This document shows positions 1-8,155 of a stretch of 64,000 bases of DNA, piece by piece. Below the pieces are notes generated by a model. It worked only from the letters and a program-made list of their open reading frames with translations. It was not told the DNA's origin and made no database searches. This DNA is from Verrucomicrobiota bacterium (lineage in GTDB: Bacteria; Verrucomicrobiota; Verrucomicrobiia; Opitutales; UBA953): contig VHDL01000003.1 in the NCBI GenBank assembly GCA_016871415.1, positions 62,001 through 126,000 of the forward strand, written 5' to 3'. Made by a program: the position numbers and the translations under genes. Numbering within the stretch: the stretch's first letter is position 1; each line of letters opens with the position of its first letter.

Positions 1-198
1 AACGTGAGCCCCGAAGGACGCCGCCTGCTCGTCGTCGACAGCGCCTGGTCCGAGCCCGTGCTCCGCGCCAGCCGCAACGTCGGACGCGCCGTTTTCTCCA
101 ACTCCGCCAACCTCAACGCCCTCGACCTCGTCCGCACGCCCCGCGTGCTGATCTCCGAGTCCGGACTCCAGAAGGTCCTCGAGCGCGCCAAGAACTGA
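1..198 (+). CDS. rplD: Large ribosomal subunit protein uL4, C-terminal part
   Basis: The reading frame is open from the first base of the window and ends in TGA at 196-198, so only about the last 65 residues are present. The tail (LVVDSAWSEPVL, then ARKN-like basic end) and its place directly before rplW match the C-terminus of uL4, which binds 23S rRNA and lines the exit tunnel. The GTG at position 4 is internal and is not a start. Gene order rplD-rplW-rplB is the standard S10 operon. Confidence 0.85.
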   Translation, partial: NVSPEGRRLLVVDSAWSEPVLRASRNVGRAVFSNSANLNALDLVRTPRVLISESGLQKVLERAKN

Positions 199-209
199 GA
201 CGCACCGTC

Positions 210-497
210 ATGAAGCCCGCTTCCGAAATCATCAGCCGCCCGATTCTCACCGAGAAGGCCTCTGGCCTCTCCGAGGCCAACAAGTACGTCTTCGAGGTGC
301 TCCCGGGCGCCGACCGCCGCCAGATCAAGGCCGCCGTCGAGGCCGCCTTCAAGGTCACCGTCGAGAAGGTCAACGTCCTCGTCCGCAAGGGCAAGGTGCG
401 CCGCAGCCGCCTCGGCGGAGGCGCCATCTACACCGAGACGCCCTCCCGTCGCGCCATCGTGACCCTCAAGAAGGGCGAAGTCATCACCCTCGCCTGA
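210..497 (+). CDS. rplW: Large ribosomal subunit protein uL23
   Basis: A 95-residue protein with the typical uL23 opening (ISRPILTEKAS) and the VEKVNVLVRKGK strand. uL23 sits at the polypeptide exit tunnel and docks trigger factor, SRP and SecY. The gene starts with ATG 11 nt after rplD and ends 20 nt before rplB. No Shine-Dalgarno sequence precedes the start (GAGACGCACCGTC), as for most genes here. Confidence 0.97.
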   Translation: MKPASEIISRPILTEKASGLSEANKYVFEVLPGADRRQIKAAVEAAFKVTVEKVNVLVRKGKVRRSRLGGGAIYTETPSRRAIVTLKKGEVITLA

Positions 498-517
498 TCC
501 AGCCGGACCTCACTCCC

Positions 518-1378
518 ATGCCTCTCATCACCCATCGTCCGGTCACCCCCGGCCAGCGTTTCCTGGTCCGCGTGAAGACCGAGGGCCTCCACGAGGGCCG
601 TCCTGAGCGCTCCCTCACGGAGAGCAACCAACGCGCCCGCGGCCGCAACTGCTACGGACGCATCACCTCGCGGCGCCGCGGCGGAGGCCACAAGAAGCTC
701 TACCGTCGCGTCGACTTCCGTCGCGACCGCATCGATGAGGTCGCCACCGTGACCCGTCTCGAGTACGATCCTAATCGCACCGCGCACCTCGCTCTGCTCG
801 AGTACGCCGACAAGTCCATCGCCTACATCCTGGCGCCAGACGGCCTCAAGGTCGGCGACAAGGTCGTCAGCACCAACACCGCTCAGGAGCAGCTCACGCC
901 CGGACTCTCCCTGCCGCTACGCCTGATCCCCCCCGCCACCTTCATCCACTGCATCGAGTTGGAGCCCGGCAAGGGAGGCCAGCTCGCCCGCAGCGCCGGC
1001 GGCTTCGCCCAGCTCCTCGGCATCGAGGCTGAACGCGCTATCTTGCGCATGCCTTCCGGCGAGCAGCGCTATCTGAACGCCGACTGCCGCGCCACCGTGG
1101 GCGTCGTCGGCAACGTCGACCACCACAACGCCAGCCAGGGCAAGGCTGGTCGCAACCGCTGGAAGGGCCTCCGTCCCCGCCAGCGCGGCATGACCATGAA
1201 CCCCGTCGACCACCCCAACGGCGGCGGCGGCGGCAAGAAGAAAGGCGGCGGCGGACGCCAGCAGCTCAAGTCCCCGTGGGGCCAGCTCGCGAAGGGCTTC
1301 CCGACGCGCATCAAGGCCAAGCCTTCCAACAACCAGATCATCGTCCGCCGCAACGGCCGGAAGGTGAAGCAGGTCTAA
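518..1378 (+). CDS. rplB: Large ribosomal subunit protein uL2
   Basis: A 286-residue uL2, slightly longer than the usual 273-277. It shows the family blocks GRITSRRRGGGHKK near residues 48-61 and GNVDHHNASQGKAGRNRW in the middle. Near the C-terminus the motif usually written DHPHGG reads DHPNGG: the His equivalent to E. coli His229 (the first His) is kept and the second is Asn. uL2 supports subunit joining and the peptidyl-transferase centre. A Gly/Lys-rich stretch follows the motif. The start has no Shine-Dalgarno sequence (ACCTCACTCCC before ATG). Confidence 0.98.
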   Translation: MPLITHRPVTPGQRFLVRVKTEGLHEGRPERSLTESNQRARGRNCYGRITSRRRGGGHKKLYRRVDFRRDRIDEVATVTRLEYDPNRTAHLALLEYADKSIAYILAPDGLKVGDKVVSTNTAQEQLTPGLSLPLRLIPPATFIHCIELEPGKGGQLARSAGGFAQLLGIEAERAILRMPSGEQRYLNADCRATVGVVGNVDHHNASQGKAGRNRWKGLRPRQRGMTMNPVDHPNGGGGGKKKGGGGRQQLKSPWGQLAKGFPTRIKAKPSNNQIIVRRNGRKVKQV

Positions 1379-1399
1379 CCCCTCCAGCCACCACGCAAC

Positions 1400-1678
1400 A
1401 TGGCACGCTCCCGCAAGAAAGGATTCTTCGTCGACGCCCACCTGCTCGACAAGGTCCAGGCCGCCCAGAAGGCGAACAGCCGCAAGCCCATCAAGACTTG
1501 GTCCCGTCGCTCGACCGTCACCCCCGACTTCATCGGCGTGAATCTCGAGGTGCACAACGGCAAGGCTTTCGTCTCGGTGTACGTCACCGAGAACATGGTC
1601 GGGCACAAGCTGGGCGAGTTCTCGCCCACCCGCACCTTCCGCCAGCACACCCAGCCCTCCCGCAAGGAGGTACAGTAA
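1400..1678 (+). CDS. rpsS: Small ribosomal subunit protein uS19
   Basis: A 92-residue uS19 that opens [12 protein letters not shown] and contains the conserved core around [16 protein letters not shown] and [13 protein letters not shown]. uS19 is in the 30S head next to uS13 and contacts A-site tRNA. In most bacteria rplV follows at once; here a separate small gene is inserted before it. The last codons contain AAGGAGG (1664-1670), which could serve as a ribosome binding site for that inserted gene. Confidence 0.97.
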   Translation: MARSRKKGFFVDAHLLDKVQAAQKANSRKPIKTWSRRSTVTPDFIGVNLEVHNGKAFVSVYVTENMVGHKLGEFSPTRTFRQHTQPSRKEVQ

Positions 1679-1683
1679 TCCCC

Positions 1684-2022
1684 GTGCGCTCCGTCCTCAC
1701 CACCGCCTGCCTCCTCGCCGTCGCCTCCGCGACCGGCGCGGAGACGCGCGTTCTGGCACCGGCGGAGTCCGACGGCCGTGCTCTCGTGGCCTCCGTCGTC
1801 CCCGGCTCCTCCGCGGACCTCCTGGTCCTGGACGGAGGCTATGCCCGCGGCCTTCGCCCCGGCGCCGTCTGCACCCTCTCCCGTGCGGGCGCCCCGCTCG
1901 GGTCCGTCATCGTCGCCGAATCGGTCCGCGCCCGATCCGTCGCCCTCGTGCTCGAGCTCGCCCCCGGCGTCTCCGTCTCAGCCGGGGACCTTGTCTCCGT
2001 GCGCGTCAATCCCCGTCTCTGA
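1684..2022 (+). CDS. Exported protein of unknown function inside the S10 operon
   Basis: Reading from GTG at 1684 gives 112 residues with a clear signal peptide (VRSVLTTACLLAVASATGA, cleavage expected before ETR). The mature part of about 93 residues has alternating beta-strand character with GG-YARGLRPGAVCTL and a closing GDLVSVRV. That pattern recalls FlgT C-terminal-like small beta domains, but this is a resemblance by eye only. AAGGAGG at 1664-1670 lies 13 nt upstream, in the rpsS 3' end. The gene sits between rpsS (5 nt away) and rplV (23 nt away), so it is presumably co-transcribed with ribosomal genes. The third-position G/C pattern and same-strand spacing support a real gene. Function unknown. 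Confidence 0.72.
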   Translation: MRSVLTTACLLAVASATGAETRVLAPAESDGRALVASVVPGSSADLLVLDGGYARGLRPGAVCTLSRAGAPLGSVIVAESVRARSVALVLELAPGVSVSAGDLVSVRVNPRL

Positions 2023-2045
2023 ACCCCGAAGCTTTCACACAAGTC

Positions 2046-2390
2046 ATGTCCGCCCAAGTCCACGCCACCACCCGTTTCGCCCGCATGTCGCCCCAGAAGG
2101 TGCGCGAAGTCGCGCGCCAGATCCAGGGCCTGCCCGCCGAGGAGGCCGTGCAGCTCCTTCGTTTCATCCCCCGCAAGTCCGCCCGCATCCTGGGCAAGAC
2201 CCTTGCGAGCGCCATCGCCAACGCCGAGAACAACCATAACCTCTCGAGCAGCGAGCTCATTGTCGTCTCCGCCACCGTCAACCAGGGGCCTGTCATCAAG
2301 CGTTCGATGCCGGCCGCCCGCGGTTCGGCGCACCCCATCCACAAGTCCCTGAGTCACGTGCGCGTGGCCCTCGGATCAGCCACCAAGTAA
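2046..2390 (+). CDS. rplV: Large ribosomal subunit protein uL22
   Basis: A 114-residue uL22. It shows the N-terminal FARMSPQKVREVARQIQG block, the SAIANAENNHNLSSSEL segment and a VARGSAHPIHKS-like hairpin that in the family reaches into the exit tunnel. The gene follows the inserted exported-protein gene and precedes rpsC by 19 nt. The start lacks a Shine-Dalgarno sequence. Confidence 0.97.
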   Translation: MSAQVHATTRFARMSPQKVREVARQIQGLPAEEAVQLLRFIPRKSARILGKTLASAIANAENNHNLSSSELIVVSATVNQGPVIKRSMPAARGSAHPIHKSLSHVRVALGSATK

Positions 2391-2409
2391 TCCTCGCACA
2401 CCTCTTACC

Positions 2410-3051
2410 ATGGGCCAGAAAGTAAATCCGACCGGCTTCCGACTCGCCGTCCGCCGCAACTGGGAGTCCCGCTGGTTCGCCACCAAGCGCGACTTCCCCG
2501 CCAACATCCTGGAGGACTACCGCATTCGCGAGTTCCTCAAGGAGAAGCTCCGCCAGGCGGCGGTGCCTCGCATCTACATCGAGCGCGCCGGCCAGAAGGT
2601 TCGCGTCCGCATCTGGACCGCCCGCCCTGGCGTCGTCATCGGCCGCAAGGGCGATGAGCTCAAGAAGCTCCGCGAGGAGATCCAAAAGGTCGCCGGCAAG
2701 GCCCGTGTCGACGACGTCATCCTCGAGGTGAACGAAGTGAAGCGCCCCGACCTCGTGGCCCAGCTCGTCGCCGAGAACATCGCCCTGCAGCTCGAGCGAC
2801 GCATCTCCTTCCGACGCGCCATGAAGAAGGCCGTCCAGACCACCATGACCAACGGCGCCGACGGCATCCGCATCCGCCTTGGCGGTCGTCTCGGCGGCGC
2901 CGAGATCGCCCGCGTGGAGTCCGCCCGCGTCGGTCGCGTCCCGCTCCACACCCTCCGCGAGAACATCGACTACGGCTTCACCGAAGCCCGCACCCTAGCC
3001 GGCAAGGTCGGCATCAAGTGCTGGATCTGCTCCAAGGACTCCGAGTTCTGA
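2410..3051 (+). CDS. rpsC: Small ribosomal subunit protein uS3
   Basis: A 213-residue uS3 that opens MGQKVNPTGFRLAV. The KH domain carries RPGVVIGRKGDELKKL, and the C-terminal domain carries RRAMKKAVQTTM and RLGGRLGGAEIAR. uS3 forms part of the mRNA entry site in the 30S head. It ends GKVGIKCWICSKDSEF, close to the family's usual C-terminus. Confidence 0.98.
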   Translation: MGQKVNPTGFRLAVRRNWESRWFATKRDFPANILEDYRIREFLKEKLRQAAVPRIYIERAGQKVRVRIWTARPGVVIGRKGDELKKLREEIQKVAGKARVDDVILEVNEVKRPDLVAQLVAENIALQLERRISFRRAMKKAVQTTMTNGADGIRIRLGGRLGGAEIARVESARVGRVPLHTLRENIDYGFTEARTLAGKVGIKCWICSKDSEF

Positions 3052-3088
3052 TCCCCTCCGAAAGCCAACCCTGACCCGAGACCCGCAC

Positions 3089-3517
3089 ATGGCCAACCTT
3101 CAACCCAGCCGCACCAAGTGGCGCAAGCACCGCAAGGGCAAGATCCGTGGCAACGCCACGGCCTGCAACACCCTCGCCTTCGGTGACTTCGGCATCCAGT
3201 CCCTGGACCGCGCCCGGATCCCCGCCAACCAGATTGAGGCTGCGCGCATCGCCATCTCCCGCTCCCTTAAGCGCAAGGGCAAGGTGTGGATGCGCATCTT
3301 CCCCCACACCCCGGTGACCAAGAAACCCGCCGAAGTCCGCATGGGCTCGGGCAAGGGAAGCGTCGAGTTCTACGTCTCCGTCATCAAACCCGGTACCATG
3401 CTCTTCGAGGTCGCCGGTGTCCCCCTCAGCGTCGCCCGTGAGGCCATGCGCCTGGCGGACACCAAGCTGCAGGTCCGCTGCCGCTTCGTGGCCCGCGAGG
3501 AGCTCGAAAAGTATTGA
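3089..3517 (+). CDS. rplP: Large ribosomal subunit protein uL16
   Basis: A 142-residue uL16 with the expected core (FGDFGIQSLDRARI, then KPAEVRMGSGKGSVEFYV) and C-terminus (LADTKLQVRCRFVAREE). uL16 lies near the A-site tRNA elbow and is needed late in 50S assembly. The start ATG at 3089 gives MANLQPSRTKWRKHRKGK, a normal uL16 N-terminus. Confidence 0.97.
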   Translation: MANLQPSRTKWRKHRKGKIRGNATACNTLAFGDFGIQSLDRARIPANQIEAARIAISRSLKRKGKVWMRIFPHTPVTKKPAEVRMGSGKGSVEFYVSVIKPGTMLFEVAGVPLSVAREAMRLADTKLQVRCRFVAREELEKY

Positions 3518-3558
3518 TGAACGACGCGTCCGCCGCCCATAACTGACCCCTTTTCCCG

Positions 3559-3777
3559 ATGCCCAACGACCGTAAAGACAAGCCCTCCGCCGCTTCGGCC
3601 CTCCGCCCCCTGGTGGCCGCTGAGCTTCAGAAGCGCGTGCGCGAGGCCCGCGAGGAGCTCCTCAGCCTCCGCCTCAAGAAGGCGACCGGCGCGGTCGAGA
3701 ATCCCGCCCGTTTCCGCACCCTCCGCCGCGAGGTCGCCCGCTGCCTGACCGTCCTCGGCCAGGCCGACAAAAAGTGA
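3559..3777 (+). CDS. rpmC: Large ribosomal subunit protein uL29
   Basis: A 72-residue helical protein with the uL29 pattern ELLSLRLKKATGAVENPARFRTLRREVARC. It is identified by this pattern and by its position between rplP and rpsQ. The N-terminus is about ten residues longer than the shortest family members. Its leader ends CCCTTTTCCCG directly before ATG, and the same 14-nt string occurs before rpsQ. Confidence 0.95.
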   Translation: MPNDRKDKPSAASALRPLVAAELQKRVREAREELLSLRLKKATGAVENPARFRTLRREVARCLTVLGQADKK

Positions 3778-3794
3778 CCCAGACCCTTTTCCCG

Positions 3795-4079
3795 ATGTCC
3801 GTGACCCGCTCCAACCGCAAGACCCTCCAGGGGGTCGTCGCCTCACGTTCCGGCGACAAGACCGTCAAGATTGCTTACCAGTACACCGTGCCGCATCCCG
3901 TCTACGGCAAGGAGGTCAAGCGACGCACCGTGCTGCACGCCCACGACGAGAAGAACGAGTGCAAGGCTGGAGACCGCGTCGAGATTATGGAGACGCGTCC
4001 GCTCTCCAAGCTGAAGCGCTGGCGCGTCATCCGCGTCGTCCAGGCCGCCAAGATCGCCGCCCAGTCGGTCGACGAATGA
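3795..4079 (+). CDS. rpsQ: Small ribosomal subunit protein uS17
   Basis: A 94-residue OB-fold protein. The start is ATG at 3795 ([18 protein letters not shown]) rather than the GTG at 3774 that overlaps the rpmC stop, because uS17 homologues begin just before the RKTLQGVV block. It also shows [30 protein letters not shown], split here over the known RNA-binding loops. uS17 binds 16S rRNA early in 30S assembly. Confidence 0.95.
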   Translation: MSVTRSNRKTLQGVVASRSGDKTVKIAYQYTVPHPVYGKEVKRRTVLHAHDEKNECKAGDRVEIMETRPLSKLKRWRVIRVVQAAKIAAQSVDE

Positions 4080-4101
4080 TCCGAGACCAGGAGCCACCGT
4101 C

Positions 4102-4467
4102 ATGATCCAGATGCTTTCACGGCTCGAAGTGGCCGACAACACCGGGGCCCGCAAGGTGCGGATGATCCGTCGCCTCGGACAGATGACCGACACCGCCGGT
4201 ATCGGCGACGTCATCATCTGCTCTGTCAAGGACTCCACCCCCGATGCCCAGGTCAAGAAGGGCTCCGTGTGCCGCGCCGTCATCGTGCGCACCGTCGCCC
4301 CCATCCGTCGCAACGACGGCAGCTACCTCCGCTTTGACACCAACGCCGTCGTCATCCTCGACGACAACGGCAATCCGAAGGGCACCCGCATCTTCGGGCC
4401 TGTCGCCCGCGAGCTCCGCGGCAAGAACTTCATGAAGATTATCTCCCTCGCCCCCGAGGTCCTCTAA
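4102..4467 (+). CDS. rplN: Large ribosomal subunit protein uL14
   Basis: A 121-residue uL14 that opens [19 protein letters not shown], with the conserved [14 protein letters not shown] and the C-terminal [23 protein letters not shown]. uL14 forms intersubunit bridges and binds RsfS. AGGAG (about 4091-4095) lies 8 nt before the ATG, one of the few Shine-Dalgarno-like leaders in the operon. The stop is 2 nt from rplX. Confidence 0.98.
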   Translation: MIQMLSRLEVADNTGARKVRMIRRLGQMTDTAGIGDVIICSVKDSTPDAQVKKGSVCRAVIVRTVAPIRRNDGSYLRFDTNAVVILDDNGNPKGTRIFGPVARELRGKNFMKIISLAPEVL

Positions 4468-4469
4468 AC

Positions 4470-4733
4470 ATGGCCAAGACCGACATCAAGAAGGGCGACG
4501 AGATCGTCGTCATCGCTGGCGCCGAAAAGGGTCGCCGCGGCAAAGTTACCTCCTACGACCGCACCGACGAGCGCGTCGTCGTGGAGGGGCTCAACCTCGT
4601 GAAGCGCCACCTCAAGCGCACTCAGGACGGGCAGGGTGGCATCACCGAGCGTGAGGCCCCCATCCACCGTTCCAACGTCATGCTCGCGTCGCTCTTCGAC
4701 GCCCGCCGCGCCAAGGGGTCGGCGCGCAAGTGA
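4470..4733 (+). CDS. rplX: Large ribosomal subunit protein uL24
   Basis: An 87-residue KOW-domain protein: KKGDEIVVIAGAEKGRRGKV near the N-terminus, VEGLNLVKRHLK, then a short basic tail. uL24 initiates 50S assembly. It begins 2 nt after rplN, which suggests translational coupling. The protein is shorter than E. coli L24 (about 104) but within the family's range. Confidence 0.96.
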   Translation: MAKTDIKKGDEIVVIAGAEKGRRGKVTSYDRTDERVVVEGLNLVKRHLKRTQDGQGGITEREAPIHRSNVMLASLFDARRAKGSARK

Positions 4734-4765
4734 CCCCGTCGAAACCACCCGAGAGAACTTCCCTG

Positions 4766-5356
4766 ATGTCCCAGAACGTCCCCTACCTTAAGAAGCATTA
4801 CCTCGAGAAGGTCGTCCCCGAGCTCCGCCAGAGCCGCGGTTACAAGAACGTGCACGAAGTGCCCGGCCTCAAGAAGATCGTCCTCAACTCCGCCTTCAAG
4901 GCCGAGGCTGACAAGGGCCACATCGCCGAGGTCGTCAAGGAGCTCACCAAGCTTTCCGGCCAAAAGCCCGTCATCACCAAGGCGGCCAAGTCCGTCGCGA
5001 ACTTCAAGGTGCGCCAGGGCATGCCCCTCGGCTGCATGGTGACCCTGCGCGGAGCCCGCATGTGGGAGTTCCTCCTGCGTCTCACCGCGGTGGCCCTGCC
5101 GATGATCCGCGACTTCCGCGGCACCTCCAACCGCCTCGACGGCCGCGGCAACTACTCGCTCGGCATCGCCGACCACACCATCTTCCCCGAGACCCAAGCC
5201 GACGGATCCCAGCGTTCCAACATCGGCCTCGACGTCGTCATCGTCACTTCCGCCCAGAGCGATGAGGAAGGACGCGAACTGCTCCGCCTGCTCGGCATGC
5301 CCTTCCGCCGTACCACCGCCGCGGCCTCCACGGCCGAGGCCGCCGCCAAGGCCTGA
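4766..5356 (+). CDS. rplE: Large ribosomal subunit protein uL5
   Basis: A 196-residue uL5, read from ATG 4766 ([17 protein letters not shown]), which matches the family start better than ATG 4730 further upstream. Visible blocks are [23 protein letters not shown] and [18 protein letters not shown]. uL5 binds 5S rRNA and contacts P-site tRNA. The C-terminus has a 15-residue Ala-rich tail ([14 protein letters not shown]) beyond the usual end. Confidence 0.96.
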   Translation: MSQNVPYLKKHYLEKVVPELRQSRGYKNVHEVPGLKKIVLNSAFKAEADKGHIAEVVKELTKLSGQKPVITKAAKSVANFKVRQGMPLGCMVTLRGARMWEFLLRLTAVALPMIRDFRGTSNRLDGRGNYSLGIADHTIFPETQADGSQRSNIGLDVVIVTSAQSDEEGRELLRLLGMPFRRTTAAASTAEAAAKA

Positions 5357-5378
5357 GCCCCCGATCCTTCATACCAGC

Positions 5379-5684
5379 ATGGCCAAGAAGTCCGTCATCC
5401 AGCGCGCCCTTAAGCGTGACCGTCTCGTCAAGAAGTACGCCGCCAAGCGCGCCGAACTGAAGAAGATCCTCTCCGACCCCAACGCGTCGGAGGAGGCCTT
5501 CTACGACGCCCAGCGTCGCCTCGCCAAGCTCCCGCGCAACTCCTCGCGCGTGCGCCACAAGAACCGCTGTTCCATCTCGGGCCGTCCCCGCGCGTTCATC
5601 CGCAAGTTCGGCCTCTCCCGCATCACCTTCCGCGAGCTCGCGCTCGGCGGCCAGATCCCTGGAGTCACCAAGGCCTCCTGGTAA
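5379..5684 (+). CDS. rpsN: Small ribosomal subunit protein uS14, zinc-free form
   Basis: A 101-residue uS14 read from ATG 5379 ([16 protein letters not shown]). The length and the C-terminal block [19 protein letters not shown] match the long form. It lacks the CxxC...CxxC zinc knuckle of the short form. uS14 sits in the 30S head. It lies between rplE and rpsH as in the standard spc operon. Confidence 0.96.
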   Translation: MAKKSVIQRALKRDRLVKKYAAKRAELKKILSDPNASEEAFYDAQRRLAKLPRNSSRVRHKNRCSISGRPRAFIRKFGLSRITFRELALGGQIPGVTKASW

Positions 5685-5704
5685 CCCCTCAGACCCAGCA
5701 AGAT

Positions 5705-6103
5705 ATGTCCGCCTCCACCGACACCATCGGGGATTTCCTGACCTCCCTCCGCAACGCCTCCCAGGCGTCCAAGACGACCGTGACCGTGCAGTGGTCCCGT
5801 CTCCGCGAAGGCGTGGCCGGCATCCTCAAGCAGTCCGGCTTCATCACCGACTTCCGTAAGGCCGAACGCGACGGACTTCCCGTCCTCGAGCTCACCCTCA
5901 AGTACGTCGCCGGCGTGCCCGCCATCACCAGCATCGAGCGCGTCTCGAAGCCTGGTCGCCGCGTCTACGCTGGCTACACCGCCGTGCCCAAGGTCATCGG
6001 TGGCATGGGCGTCTCCATCCTCACCACCTCCCGCGGCGTCATGACCGACTCCGAGGCCCGCCAGAAGAAGGTGGGCGGCGAGCTCCTTGCCAAGGTCTGG
6101 TAA
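5705..6103 (+). CDS. rpsH: Small ribosomal subunit protein uS8
   Basis: A 132-residue uS8 with the N-terminal DTIGDFLTSLRNASQA and the C-terminal GMGVSILTTSRGVMTDSEAR blocks. uS8 binds the central domain of 16S rRNA and in E. coli represses the spc operon. No obvious copy of the E. coli uS8 mRNA target was recognised near rplE here. Confidence 0.96.
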   Translation: MSASTDTIGDFLTSLRNASQASKTTVTVQWSRLREGVAGILKQSGFITDFRKAERDGLPVLELTLKYVAGVPAITSIERVSKPGRRVYAGYTAVPKVIGGMGVSILTTSRGVMTDSEARQKKVGGELLAKVW

Positions 6104-6123
6104 CCCAATCGCGCACCGCACCC

Positions 6124-6660
6124 ATGAGCCGCATCGGCAAGCAGCCCGTCAACATTCTCCCCGGCGTCAAGGTCTCCGTGGCCGGAAACGTCGTCAACGT
6201 CGAGGGCCCCAAGGGCAAGCTGAGCAAGCCCTTTCCATCCGAGATCGGCGTCGTCGTCAACGGCGCCGTCGTCAACGTCTCCGACCTTACCGCGGACCAG
6301 TCCGCCAGCGCCCTCCACGGCACCGTGCGCGCCATCGTCCGCAACATGGTCGAGGGCGTCGCCACCGGCTACTCCAAGACCCTCCTCATCGAAGGCGTCG
6401 GCTTCAAGGCCGCGCTCAAGGGCAAGGTCCTGGACCTCTCGCTGGGCTATTCCCATCCCATCCAGTACACCCTCCCCGAGGGCGTGAAGGTCGAGGTCAC
6501 CGACGGCACCAAGCTCGTCATCTCCGGCGCCGACCGACACATGGTCGGCCAAGTGGCCTCCTCGATCAAGCTCTACAAGCCCGTCGAGCCCTACAAGGGC
6601 AAGGGCGTGAGGGTCGAGGGCGAGTACGTCCGCCGCAAGGAGGGCAAGAAGACGGCCTGA
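6124..6660 (+). CDS. rplF: Large ribosomal subunit protein uL6
   Basis: A 178-residue uL6 that opens MSRIGKQPVNILPGVKVSV. The second domain contains VGFKAALKGKVLDLSLGYSH and GADRHMVGQVASSIK, ending EPYKGKGVRVEGEYVRRKEGKK. uL6 lies near the factor-binding site and sarcin-ricin loop. Length is normal. The leader (CGCACCGCACCC) has no Shine-Dalgarno sequence. Confidence 0.98.
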   Translation: MSRIGKQPVNILPGVKVSVAGNVVNVEGPKGKLSKPFPSEIGVVVNGAVVNVSDLTADQSASALHGTVRAIVRNMVEGVATGYSKTLLIEGVGFKAALKGKVLDLSLGYSHPIQYTLPEGVKVEVTDGTKLVISGADRHMVGQVASSIKLYKPVEPYKGKGVRVEGEYVRRKEGKKTA

Positions 6661-6679
6661 GCGCCGCCTGACATTCACG

Positions 6680-7042
6680 ATGAAACTGCAGAAGAAGAAT
6701 CTCCTGGCTCAGAAGCGCCGCTGGCGCATCCGCAAGTCCGTCCGTGGCACCGCCGAGCGTCCCCGCCTGGCCCTGAAGCTGACGCACCTGCACCTGTACG
6801 CTCAGGCCATCGACGACGACCGCGGCGTGACCGTGGCCGCCCTCTCCACCACCTCCAAGGACCTCCGCACCAAGAAGCTCCGCCCCAACGTGGCCGGAGC
6901 CGCCGTCTTCGGCGAGGCGTTCGGAGCCAAGGCCAAGGCCGCCGGCGTCACCGCCGTCGTCTTTGACCGGGCCGGCCGCCGTTACCACGGCGCCGTCAAG
7001 TCCTTCGCCGACGCCGCCCGCAAGGCCGGACTCAACTTCTGA
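6680..7042 (+). CDS. rplR: Large ribosomal subunit protein uL18
   Basis: A 120-residue uL18. It shows the basic start ([26 protein letters not shown]), the [11 protein letters not shown] segment and the C-terminal [21 protein letters not shown]. uL18 binds 5S rRNA. The stop is 7 nt before rpsE. Confidence 0.97.
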   Translation: MKLQKKNLLAQKRRWRIRKSVRGTAERPRLALKLTHLHLYAQAIDDDRGVTVAALSTTSKDLRTKKLRPNVAGAAVFGEAFGAKAKAAGVTAVVFDRAGRRYHGAVKSFADAARKAGLNF

Positions 7043-7049
7043 GCACTTC

Positions 7050-7667
7050 ATGAGCGAAGCCACCCCCAACGCCGCTCCGGCGGCGCCCGCCAACTCCGAA
7101 AGCCCTTCCGGCGACCGTCGCGGTCCCCGTCGCAGCGGCCCCAGCGGCCCCAGCGGCCCCGGCGGTCCCCGCGGACCTCGCGGTCCCCGTCGCGACAACC
7201 GCGACGCGACCCCTTCCGAGTACAACGACAAGGTCGTCCACATCAACCGCTGCTCCAAGGTCGTGAAGGGCGGACGCCGCTTCAACTTCGCCGCCCTCGT
7301 GGTCGCCGGTGACGGCAAGGGCCGCGTCGGCGTCGGCTACGGCAAGGCCAAGGAAGTCCCTGACGCAATCCGCAAGGGAACCGACCGCGCGCACCGTGCG
7401 TTCGTCCTCGTTAACCTCCGCGGAAACACCATCCCGCACGAAGTCGTCGGCTACGCTGACGGCGGAGTCGTGATGCTCCGTCCCGCCGCGCCCGGCACCG
7501 GCCTCATTGCGGGCGGCGGCGTGCGCGCCGTGCTCGAGGTGGCTGGCTACAAGGACGTGCTCTCCAAGTCCATGGGCTCCAACAATCCGCAGGCCGTCGT
7601 CAAGGCGACCCTCGACGGACTGTCCAAGCTCCGCACCCTCGAACAGATCAAGAACCTCCGCGCCTGA
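7050..7667 (+). CDS. rpsE: Small ribosomal subunit protein uS5 with Gly/Pro/Arg-rich N-terminal extension
   Basis: 205 residues read from ATG 7050 ([13 protein letters not shown]). The conserved uS5 core begins near residue 52 ([17 protein letters not shown]) and includes [15 protein letters not shown] and [25 protein letters not shown]. About 45 residues precede the core, compared with about ten in E. coli. They include a run rich in GP and R ([19 protein letters not shown]), so the extension is probably disordered and RNA-binding. uS5 lies at the mRNA entry channel. rpmD, which usually follows, is absent. Confidence 0.95.
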   Translation: MSEATPNAAPAAPANSESPSGDRRGPRRSGPSGPSGPGGPRGPRGPRRDNRDATPSEYNDKVVHINRCSKVVKGGRRFNFAALVVAGDGKGRVGVGYGKAKEVPDAIRKGTDRAHRAFVLVNLRGNTIPHEVVGYADGGVVMLRPAAPGTGLIAGGGVRAVLEVAGYKDVLSKSMGSNNPQAVVKATLDGLSKLRTLEQIKNLRA

Positions 7668-7681
7668 GCGGAAAACACGTC

Positions 7682-8140
7682 ATGAAGCTCCACTCCCTGC
7701 CCGCCATCAAGGGCTCCACCCATCGCCACAAGGTGCTCGGCCGCGGTCGCGGTTCCGGACACGGCAAGACGTCCGGCCGCGGACACAAGGGCATGAAGGC
7801 CCGTTCCGGTGGCGGACATCGCCCCGGCTTTGAAGGCGGCCAGATGCCCCTCTACCGCCGCCTCCCGCACCGCGGCTTCCGCAACGTCAACCGCGTCGAA
7901 TTCGCCGTGGTCAACGTCCGTGACTTCCAGGAGCTCGAGGGCAAGGCCTTCGGTCCCGCCGAGCTGGCCGCTGCCGGAGTCATCCGCGCCGCCGACCGCC
8001 CCCTCAAGGTGCTCGCCGCTGGCGACCTGTCCCGCGCCGTCACCGTTTCCGCCCACGCTTTCTCGGCTTCCGCTAAGGCCAAGATTGAGGCGGCCGGCGG
8101 CAAGGCCGTGCTCCTCGCCGCGCAGGCCGAGGCCAAGTGA
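7682..8140 (+). CDS. rplO: Large ribosomal subunit protein uL15
   Basis: A 152-residue uL15. The N-terminus has the glycine-rich RGRGSGHGKTSGRGHKGMKAR and GFEGGQMPLYRRLPHRGF; the C-terminal half carries VIRAADRPLKVLAAGDLS. uL15 is a late 50S assembly protein. It directly follows rpsE because rpmD (uL30) is missing from this operon. Confidence 0.97.
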   Translation: MKLHSLPAIKGSTHRHKVLGRGRGSGHGKTSGRGHKGMKARSGGGHRPGFEGGQMPLYRRLPHRGFRNVNRVEFAVVNVRDFQELEGKAFGPAELAAAGVIRAADRPLKVLAAGDLSRAVTVSAHAFSASAKAKIEAAGGKAVLLAAQAEAK

Positions 8141-8155
8141 CCTGACGGAGCCCCG

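Noticed and set aside
1664-1670. AAGGAGG as a strong Shine-Dalgarno site
   Set aside because: It encodes the C-terminal Lys-Glu of uS19 and the spacing to GTG is 13 nt, longer than ideal. It is mentioned as possible support but not listed as a separate site.
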